From Latrodectus hesperus (lineage: Eukaryota; Arthropoda; Arachnida; Araneae; Theridiidae): a DNA stretch of 64,000 nt. Shown piece after piece: positions 14,422 through 64,000 of this stretch (the stretch's first letter is position 1; every line of letters begins with the position of its first letter). The position numbers and the translations under genes are program-made. The notes under the pieces are model-generated. The model did no database searches. It worked only from the letters and a program-made list of their open reading frames with translations, and had not been told where the DNA came from. The stretch covers positions 64,411,071 to 64,475,070 of the forward strand of contig CM075854.1 in assembly GCA_037975125.1 (NCBI GenBank), in the 5' to 3' direction.

Positions 14422-16014
14422 GGTTAAGATATGAAGTTTTTTAGAGTAACTTTTTAAATATATTAATGGCTGAAATATATTTTTTATCGGCAAAAATGTG
14501 ATAAAATTTTTATGATTAAGAATTTTTCAGTTTTGCTCAGTTTCTGTGGCGTTGATGGTAAAGATATCTGAAAAATGAATGTTTGTGTTGTTAGGAATAG
14601 TTAAAAATTTAAAAAAATGTGTTCTTCATATATTCTTTCAATGATCAAATCTAATATTAATTTATCCATAGAATTTAGAATAGGCAAAAAGTATTTGAAA
14701 TAAAAGCTGTACATTTCTATTAAAGGAGAAAAAATGTATGACAGATTTTAATAATGATATTTGATTTCACTCTTGAATATAATTTGTAAATAACAAATTT
14801 TAATTTTATGTATCTTTTAAAATATTATGTTAAAATTTTCAGTTATTGTATCAACTTTTAAAATATTCACACAGTAAAATATTTAATTATTTGTTCAGAT
14901 TACCAAAGTTCTAGGTTTCACTTCATTAACAATTTATTTAAGAAGAATTTCTTTTTCTATTAAAAACTTTTATGCTATTCCTCATTAACTGAAGCCTTTT
15001 CTTCAAGTAGCTAAAAATTTTCATTTGTAAAATTTACGCAGTTTTACATAAGCCATATAAAATGTTATATTTAAGGAACAGAAATGGATACATCTTCTTG
15101 GATATTGTATTATAAAGCGTTATTTACGCATTGCTTTCATTATCAGCGTAAGTTATTTTATAAGGGATTTAAACGAAACAAAAGAATTTAGAAACATGTA
15201 AATGCTTTTTATTTAAAAAATTTGTAAAAACATGAAATATTTTGTACTAAATGATAAGCATCCTTTTAACCTGGATATCTTCCTTATCTCCTACAAATAT
15301 ATTTTTTTTATTGCTTATTTGATGAAAAAATGTTTCTTTTAACGGAATGAATCTAATTTATGGAAAAGAATTTGGTTCAAAAAAGAAAGTCAGAATGTAG
15401 AAAATTTTATTCATACAACCACAAAACTCTTTTTCATGTAAAGTTAGGTAACAGATAATCATAATTTAATAAAACCAAAAAACTAAACGCTAGACATTTT
15501 CACAAAATTAAAAATTAGCAAAATTTTGAATTTTAAGAAAAACTGCATTATTAGTAAAATATTTTTTATCTCTAAATGACATGAATTTTACAGTATGTAT
15601 TATAATAGTTGGCTAAAAAACCTGTAGAATTAACAGAAACTCAAAAATAAACAAAAATATTATTGAGGTTTATTATAATATTGGTAAAGTATATGCTATG
15701 ATTTTATAATGTGAATCGGATGATTTTAATAAAAAATTAAGTACATAAAGAAATAGCACTTAAATCTTATATGTTTAAATTAAAAACTACTACTACTTAG
15801 TCCTGTATTTAATTATTATTATTCTCCTTAATAATTAGCACTTTTTTATTAAAAATTAATATTTAATTGAAATATATTTTATTGATTGAACCAAAATTTG
15901 ATGTTATCTTTTCCCTACCTTTTACTTCAGCTTTCCAGAAATATATATTTCTTTTAAAGTTCTGGCAAATATATCAACAGCATTTAATAAGAAAGTATTT
16001 TTCGTTCTTTTCAG

Positions 16015-55647
<39,633 letters not shown>

Positions 55648-55700
55648 AAATGGACATGTAATTAGAAAAGAAGGCTGATAAAGAACTGGGTCGAAAACAT

Positions 55701-55728
55701 TTTTAGTTGCGTTGAAAAGCAACTAAAA
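55701..55728 (+). other. 3' UTR hairpin
   Basis: TTTTAGTTGC and GCAACTAAAA form a perfect 10-bp stem around an 8-nt loop, starting 54 nt after the stop codon. It would be part of the ss mRNA. It could affect mRNA stability or processing, but no role can be assigned. Confidence 0.4.
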
Positions 55729-56501
55729 ACAAAAATCAATGCAAAACTTCACCAGTGGTCATCAGCATCAAAACTTTACCACTAGTAATCGGATTCGTCA
55801 CTGGTGATACTAGAATTTTTAATTTCTGGAAGTTAAAATGTAAAGTGACTTTTAACATCAGTGACTGCAAAATTACTTTTGAATGTTTCAAATGATTAGC
55901 TTCAAATATGAAGAGAACAAGAAAATATTTACTTTGTACAAATTGTGATACATAAGTTTTCGCTGACATTTCAAAGACAAAGTCTACTTTGCTGTTGAAT
56001 GCAATTTTTGAATATGTGTAATTTTTTTGATTTTCTAAAATCTTTATTAATTTTTTTCATTTGATTATTGTTAAAATAGAAATATAAGGAAAGAGATTTT
56101 TTGCGTATGCCTTCTAAAACACTTATTGACAAATTAATTGTGTCATAATTGTATTTCAAAAACAGATAACTATTTTCATAAGTGAACATAATTAATATTA
56201 TATGCTTCTTTATTTTGTATTGTTAAATAATAGGTTGAGTTTTTCCGTTATTAGTTTAGTGTAAATATATATTGAACTCAAATGCTTAAGCAAAACAGTT
56301 TTTCATTATTATAAATAATTATTCTAATAGTTTATTTGGTTTTTACTAATAACGAAATGAGTCGTAATTAGCTGAAATGAATAAGTTTTTGGAGCTTTTT
56401 AGTGTATTTAATAAAAAAATGAATGCGTATTCGAAGTATAGAATAATAATTGGTAGTTAATTAAATATCTGCTTTAAAGAAACTAAAAAGGCATTATATA
56501 C

Positions 56502-56507
56502 AATAAA
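56502..56507 (+). terminator. Candidate polyadenylation signal of ss
   Basis: AATAAA lies about 855 bp after the stop codon; another is at about 56410. Both occur in a T- and A-rich context. They are plausible, but the hexamer is common by chance here. Confidence 0.2.
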
Positions 56508-59056
56508 CGCATTATATAATAATGCATTTTTAATTATTTCTCCAAATTATTTTTCATTATAAACTTAATATTTTAAACGTCATGTAATATTTACACACAT
56601 CTAAAGGATGTTTAAAGTATAATTAGTTATGAAAAAGATGGAAACAGCATCTAAAAATATGACATATTGTATCAGAAAAATTTAAATGCTGGTGCTAGTA
56701 AAAATTATTGTCTTTATATTAAAACTTATAATAATTTAAAATTTCTTTATTGTTATGAAAATTTTAAATCATAAGGGAAAATTAGTAACAAAAGTATTTT
56801 AATTAAAACTGTAAAAATTATAAAAAGTATTCCTAATTAAGCAAAATTCTGTTATTTTAACTGAATAAAATGTTTGGAGTTATTTTATATTTTTTTCTGT
56901 TAGAATATTTTACTTCAGTTTATTATATCTCCCATCTTCAAAATATCTTAAAGAAGGGAAGAATTGAGGAAAAGAAAATATTTACTGAATCACACATTTT
57001 AATAACAATATATACAATGACAAATACTCAAGTTAGTTAAAAATTTAAAAGTTCAGATAAGGTTTCAAGAGCATTCAGAATTCGTAGTGTATTCAATTAA
57101 AAAAATTATTCAACTAAAATTTTAATTTTTAATTATTTTTCTTTGTAATGATTTTTTCTGACTAACGGTAAAATGTTTAAAGAGTTGAAAATTGTAAAAA
57201 ATAATATTCATTTTGAAATAAGCATTGTAAAAAATATTATCGATAGAAATTGTCTTCCAAATTTTGAGTTTTTAGATTAAATTTTGTTTTCGATGAAATC
57301 ACTAAAATAATAATAAAAAATTCTTCATGTAAATGTGCCTTTTGAGTTAATATTGTTAAAAATGATTTTTTGGTTTTTCCTTAATTATTAAGGAATTAAT
57401 TAAAGGAGAGAAAATATCGTGATTAAATGTTCACTGAATTTATATAAAATACCAAATCTAAAATTAAATACTAATTTCGGACAAACCAAATATTAAATTC
57501 AATAAATGAATTCATACATACAAAAGATTTAACTACATAAATTCCTCTGATGTTTCCCTTCAAATAAAATAAAATAAATTTAATTGAATAAAATTTAATT
57601 GAATGAAATTGAAAATTCACAAATTCTGTGTAAACTATCCTAAATAAAAATCACGAATAAATATAATATGAGTAATCTTATATTTGAAATGCAGTATTTT
57701 TCGTTCCAAATCTAAAATAACTTGAAGCTAATTGAAATTACTCCTGAGTTAAATTTAAAAATTAAATGTTTTTAAATCGAACTGAACATTATTGATGCAT
57801 TTTCATCAATTATAACATTAGGTTAGTCAATTAAATGTTAGGTTTCTGTTATAACTCTAACACAAAGCACTTTTAGTCAATCTGTAAAATATATATTTTT
57901 AAAAAATATCATAAGGAATATTTTTTTGTAAGTAGTTTACATAATTTACGTTTGTATATAATTGGTGCTATATTTGTATGTTCTAAAATCGTTAACAATA
58001 CTTGCATTGTAAAATTAAAAAAATTAAAAATGTCCATTCAAGGCTCTATATTAGCAGCAGTTACACCCTAATTAAAAGTATTCAAGTTAATCTTGTATTA
58101 TAAATTAATAAGAAACATGTATCGTGTAATAAGCCGCTTCCATTTAATAATTCTGCATAATATTTCAAAATTTCAAAATGTGAGGAAAATGTGTATTGTT
58201 AAAAAAGGAATCGATCACAGCAAGAAGTTTTTATTTTGTTTCAATAGAAAATTATATTTATACTTTTTGTTTAAAGTAGATAACTTTTATTTCATTCTAA
58301 ATACAAGAATTGTGTTTTTTGTCATGTTAGAAATGAATCAGTGAAAGCAGAGATTATCAAGTAAAAAAAATTTAAATTATTACTTTAATTTTTTTCTTTG
58401 TTTAACGATTATTTTGAAGAAATTTGTGATATTATAATTGTAAAGTTTACTTGTAATGTATATTGCATACATATTTCTGTTCTCAAACATAAATCTTTAT
58501 GTTGGTTAATATAAAAATATTGAAATACTACTTGTTCAGAATTAAAATATTATTCGACAAAATATCTTTCGTTTTTAAAAAAATCATTAGTAAAGTTCTC
58601 ATTTTTTTGCTGAAGTATTCAAAACTATATTAAAAATTTCGCATGCAATTGTTCTTAGGAAAGATTTCAAAATTACCAAGGAATAACTACTATAAATGCA
58701 AAGCTTTTAAAGAATTACATCAAGCTAAATATCATGCATTTTATGCGGTCAAATATTTAATTGTGAACTTTGTCAGCTGTAAACATATAAGTTAATCAAA
58801 TATGAAAAATAAATGTTTATTGTACTTATTATCATGGGTATGTAAATATATTATCGTACATATTAAAATCATTTGTGACATCGCATTTCTGTTTCTTGTA
58901 TATATAAATTTGTATCGCAATAAAATGAAATGTTTTAAAAAAACAGAAGTATGTGTACCAATTTTTATAGAGCAAAAGACATTTATAAACACCATTTATG
59001 TTTGTGTATTATTTGTTTTGGCATTTTTCAATTTATATTGTAGAACGTTTCACTAT

Positions 59057-59280
59057 TTGAAGACCAATGGCGGTGTTGTTAGCTTCCCTAACTTCCAAGC
59101 AGTAGGTCCCGGTTTCGAATTCTGGTTGGGGAATGGATGTTCCTTTCTATTTATATACACGTGAATTTCTTTTTCCTTTCATTAGGGGGTGGTGGAAATG
59201 GCACACACACTGGGTGCCCCACTGTATAAGATAACATCATACTCATCCCTTGTTGCGCTGAAAAGGTAAAAGGTTTATCC
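59057..59280 (+). mobile_element. tRNA-derived SINE-like element, more diverged
   Basis: GGTTTCGAATTC (59111-59122) is a B-box-like element, preceded by a weaker A-box-like TGGCGGTGTTGTTAGC at about 59068. The body is GC-richer than its flanks. It lies 3.4 kb after the ss stop codon. Confidence 0.45.
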
Positions 59281-61649
59281 TAAATGCAGCAGGGAATTAG
59301 AAAAAAAAAAAAGTTTCGCTGTGTATAAGTGAATAACTTAGATACATCAGAAGAGAGTATTCCCTCTAAGCAAATATCAAATCTGTCAAAATTTTTTATA
59401 AAGACGACAAGAAAACAAGCTGCTTATTAAGTAGGTATTCACGGAAGAATATTAACTTCTATTTCCCATTAAGAATGAAAAAAATGTAATATCAGAAATA
59501 TACTTCAGATTATTTTAAATATTCATATTATTAGATTTACCTATGCTAGTCTATGTTTTTTTGAGGGTGAATAAATTCATAGATCTCATCTATCAGAAGT
59601 TGGATACGAAGATTAGCAACAAAAATATTTTTTTTAAAAATTGCACTTTTCTTGTTTGAGAATTTTAATTACTAACTCTGAATATAATTATGTATATTTA
59701 TCTTACTGAAAGAAATTTTATTTTGGGTTGGAAGTAACTTTGCTGAATTCCAACAAAAGAACTTTATTACATCAAATCTTGTATCAACAATATTATAAAA
59801 TAAAGAAGGCTATTAGACGGGGTCTAAAATCTTTGTATGCTAAATGTAATTATTCTTATTTATTTGTAATTTACTTTTAAAAGCGATGCATAATATATAC
59901 ATAACTTGGATTCATATAAAACTTCAACTCAATTTTTCTTATTGATTACTGAATGATAAAATCACTTTTAGAATCTAATCATTCTATTTTGTGTAGTTAC
60001 AAAAACAAAAAAAAAACTTTGAACTTTTTCGAGAATTTATTTTGACTTTTTATCCAACAGATGGAGCCAGGATCGCTTCATCACTTTCAGATTTATATTC
60101 CAGAATCAGAATCAAAAGCAAATTTTTTACATTGGGTAAAAAATATCAAATTGCATGTGAAAATACATTTGATTAGCAAATATGAGCGGATACTCTCAAA
60201 AGGAGTGGAACAACAATAAAAATGAGTAAATATACAAAAAAATAGGAATTAAGTTTTACTTTTTGAAAATGGAATGACATTTTACTAATTTCTTACTCAA
60301 CACAAAATCAACTGAAACTATGTTTCCGATACGTTCTCATTAAGATGTGGACTTCTCATATTCAATATAAATTACTGTTGCTTTTATAGAATGCCAAAAA
60401 GACAATTTTATATTTTGAAAAAATAGATACAAAGAAATTAATTTATAGTTTCTATATTATATTAGAATCATCATTTCATTTATCTTTTTCATATTATAGA
60501 AATTTAATGCAAAACATTTAATTAACATTTTTTTACGAATATAAATAAAAGCGAATTACAAATATTTAATAAAAGCATTTATAAATGAAAATTAATTTTT
60601 GTATTTTATAAAAATAAATACCAAATAATTAGTTAAAGTTTCACAGTGAAGAATCACAATATTTTTATAACAACAGAATTTTTCATAATTATTAAACATG
60701 TAGAGATCAGCTATCACTTCAAATAACGCTTTATTATACTTAACTATTGAAGCTTTTTTAGACGTAAAATGTTGAAAACATAACTATACAAATACTTTCT
60801 GTGTAGTTTCAGTAGCTGAAATCTCTTTCTATTCATTGTACTTCATGGGTATCAATGTTGAGATTCCAGGAGGACCGACTAAAATCCTCAAATGTTCCAT
60901 TACTTCTTTAATTATTTCTAAATAATATGATTAACATAAATAAAGAGTTCGTGTATCGTTACAAAAAGAAGCAAATTTCTGAATAATAAATGAATTTGTA
61001 AGTCGATATTATTTTCTAAAGGTAATTCTACCTCCTATTTGAAATTATATTGATACAGTGAATTCTGTAAATTTACAAAGAACAATGCAGTATAGAATAT
61101 CAAGCAAAAAGATATTAGTTTTTATTTAATTACGTCATTTTTTCTAGTCTCTAGGAAGCTACGGATTCCCATTCACAATGTAGCCATTATTATAGGTGCT
61201 GATAGAATCTATGACAACAAAATTGTCACGATTCAATATCTCTCTAATGATGTATTGAAAATTTTTTGAGAAAAAGGACATCATCTTACGAAGGTACCTC
61301 GTCACTAGATTTTTGTCGAAATGGCGAGGCTATTGATAGCAATCGTTATTTCTTCTCATATGTCTAGGGCAACCGCTCAGAGTAACATTAATGACAACAT
61401 GTAGGGAAAAATTTACATACGGACCGGAAGTGATTTATTACTTAAATTCTAACGTACCCACATTGCAGATTAAAGGAAAAAGTTATATAAAATACAGCAT
61501 GGATGGCAGGCAATGGATTGTGAACAGTTGTGGCTAAAATTAAGGACATATTCTTTGACTTTGTGGGCTTGTAGAATATATTAGTTTTTATGTACTTAAT
61601 TGTAATTATTTATAAATAAAATGAGGGAAATTAAATGTAGAATTTAATT

Positions 61650-61792
<143 letters not shown>

Positions 61793-64000
61793 TACAAAAA
61801 GTTATGCTACAAATAATAAGATACATTTTATTATTTGCCTTATATATCTTATTTCATTATGTATATAAAGTTACACTTACATAATCAATATTAATTTGGA
61901 TAACTGTTATTTTTCAATACAGTTTCCCAGTATTTTTTCAACGGGGGAACTAGTTATTGAAGCTCATCCTTCTTAATCGCATGAGGCTAAGAAACAAATA
62001 TAGCCTCAATAAATTGCATTTTAAATGACGGATCATTTGAATGTACCTCATACTATCTGCAGATATGTATATTAAAATCAAGATATTTATTGGATTCCTT
62101 ATATTTGCTTCAGTGTAATCAGGATATATAGCTCCTTTCTTTTTTACTCTACGTCTCATGTGTTACCCACGAGCAATATTTTACTCTCATCATTCCAGTT
62201 TATTTGTGTCCATAGATTTTCTGACTACTTAATGTGTACTTTTGCTTACTTATCGTATTTTTTGCATTATTTAAGATTTAAATATGGTATATTTTCCTTA
62301 AAATTCTATCTTTTAGTCCAAAGCTGATAATTTTCTCTTTATTGTTCTTGAGTTAATTGAAATATATGCTGCGTTAATTACGCATGTATCAGGATCTGAT
62401 GAAATACTTCTATCTATCTTTCAGGCATGTCTTTTTATCATTCTATCGTCATTAGCAATTTTGTATTTTTTCGGTCTGTTCTTGACTTATTGTTCACTGA
62501 TTTACTTTTTACGTAGTATAAGCACAACTTTCGAATGCTGGGTAAAGTTAGTTATGCAGCAATTTGTTTTGCACATTCTGCCAAAACAGACTTTTTTCTC
62601 GCACTATTTCAATTCTGCTTCTTTTTTTAAAAAAGTCTAACCAAATCTTGTTTTTTGTGGTGTTGTCTTAAGTTGCTTGCTTTAAAAAAATGACTGAAAT
62701 CTTCAAAAAATATTACAGCTTGTATGCTTCCTTCTGCAAATTTCATTCCAATAAAAAAGTGCTTTTTATCATCATCAAAACACACTTTTTTTATGAATCA
62801 AAACGTAACTGAAGTTTGGTTACTGACATCAAATTAGTTCTCAAAACAATAATTTTGATAGGCTATCATTTACAAAACACTTCAGCATTTAGGGCAAATT
62901 ATGTTTATTTTTTAAATTAAAAGAAGCGAAACTTTTTGTAATATAAATGATTCAAATGAGTATTTTTAATCAAATTTTACATTAAATTTCCTTTAATTTG
63001 ATATATAAACATTTGTATTTAACAGAAAATTATTATATTGTCTAAGTACATAAAGTTAAAGAACATAAAAGTTTCAAAAAGTGTCATCAATTTTGGTCAC
63101 CATTATATGTCAAATTTCAGTAGGAAAGAATACAAAATCTTGAAAATAATCAATATATAGAAAAATAATCAAACCATACTCTTTGATACAATAAATCCAT
63201 GTTTTCAAAAATTGAACCAGAAAATTATGACAAAAAACATGCTTCTAAAATTAGTCAATTTTTTTTAGCAAATGATTTTTAATTTTTAATAGGACATTTG
63301 TATGTGTAACAGAAATATAAGCAAAATATTCATATAAATTCTAACTCATAATTATATGCATATAATAGTATGATTTTTAAGAATGAATATACATAATACC
63401 TTCTCTCAAGACAAATGACAATTGTCCTAAGGGAGGGTGTGGTGTAAAATTATTTAAATTAATATCGTTTTAACCAACTTTCTGGAAAAAATTCCGGTCA
63501 AAATGTAAGTAGCCTGAAGGAATTTCTACAATATCATAAAAAGAACAAAAACTGCTTTGCTTACAAATCCTTATGATGCTGCTTTGAAGGTTTTATGCTT
63601 TTTGCAATCTTATGTACGGCTTGTTTACCAAGATATTTCTTTATACATTTTTACTGACGAATATTGCAATTGATTTTCATATAATATAATATGTATTCGT
63701 AATTTGTAGTTAGAATATCATGATGCTCATTATATAAATTAAAAATGCAGTGTAGCTCATGGGGCTTATGTTCTTCCTTGGTGAAAAAATGGACACCCTT
63801 GTATTAGAGGATATTCTTTAAAATTGTAAATATACTGAAATTTGATTCATCTATATGATTATTTACATACTTCCTTTATGATATCCATGTGTTCTGGTAT
63901 CTTATAACTTATTTGTGTCTTATTTATTATTCAGAAAAAATATGCTTTAAGAGTTAAGCTTAGTTAAGTAAGCAAAAGAATTGGGACAATGACTCGTAAT

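Larger units (their letters stand above)
1..16014. other. Upstream intron / 5' flank, no exon recognised
   Basis: This AT-rich stretch precedes the first recognisable ss exon, which opens inside a codon, so at least its 3' part is intron. I searched by eye for the family bHLH signature (NPSKRHR-type basic region, SVSYLR-type helix 2) and did not find it. It contains a decayed transposase-like piece (3.7 kb), inverted repeats (3.9 and 11.9 kb), GC-richer islands (about 5.34-5.5, 7.9-8.9, 11.1-11.5 and 12.78-13.1 kb) and a TA microsatellite (14.3 kb). Confidence 0.6.

Noticed and set aside
15867..16014. In-frame extension upstream of exon A, which could look like an alternative start
   Set aside because: It lies before a good TTTTCAG acceptor, has no family similarity and reads as intron composition.
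58802..59164. 120-codon + strand frame downstream of ss
   Set aside because: Its 3' third is translation of the SINE-like repeat and its 5' part is AT-rich with no recognised domain.

Overview
The window is AT-rich eukaryotic DNA (roughly 70% or more A+T by eye). It has very long introns, GT-AG splice sites, long TA and CA microsatellites, tRNA-derived SINE-like repeats and a decayed reverse transcriptase fragment. I see nothing prokaryotic: no operons, rRNA or CRISPR. Protein similarity, intron sizes and composition suggest an arthropod, probably an arachnid such as a spider; the lineage is an inference.

The one gene I can support is on the + strand, from 16015 to the stop codon at 55645-55647. 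It is the 3' part of a bHLH-PAS transcription factor of the aryl hydrocarbon receptor / spineless family. Ten coding exons can be joined with consistent splice phases and encode 729 residues counting the first, split codon. They give the end of the linker after the bHLH, PAS-A, PAS-B, a long C-terminal regulatory region, a 30-nt microexon and a short terminal exon. The first exon present starts inside a codon. The start codon and bHLH DNA-binding exon(s) were not found in 1-16014 and most likely lie upstream of the window.

Layout: 1-16014 is upstream intron sequence with repeats and GC-richer islands. Exon A is at 16 kb, then an 8.0 kb intron, exon B at 24.2 kb and a 21.2 kb intron. The remaining core exons cluster at 45.5-50.3 kb. 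A microexon at 53.4 kb and the last exon at 55.5 kb follow. 55648-64000 is 3' UTR and flanking DNA with a SINE-like repeat and a CA/TA microsatellite.

The points most worth a second look are the microexon with two competing acceptors, a near-perfect 40-bp hairpin at 33.2 kb, an RFX/forkhead/SOX motif cluster at 29.6 kb, a small cluster of TTGCGTG elements before the PAS-A exon, and a cysteine at the PAS-B position where mouse and human AHR differ. I found no convincing wholly new biological system.
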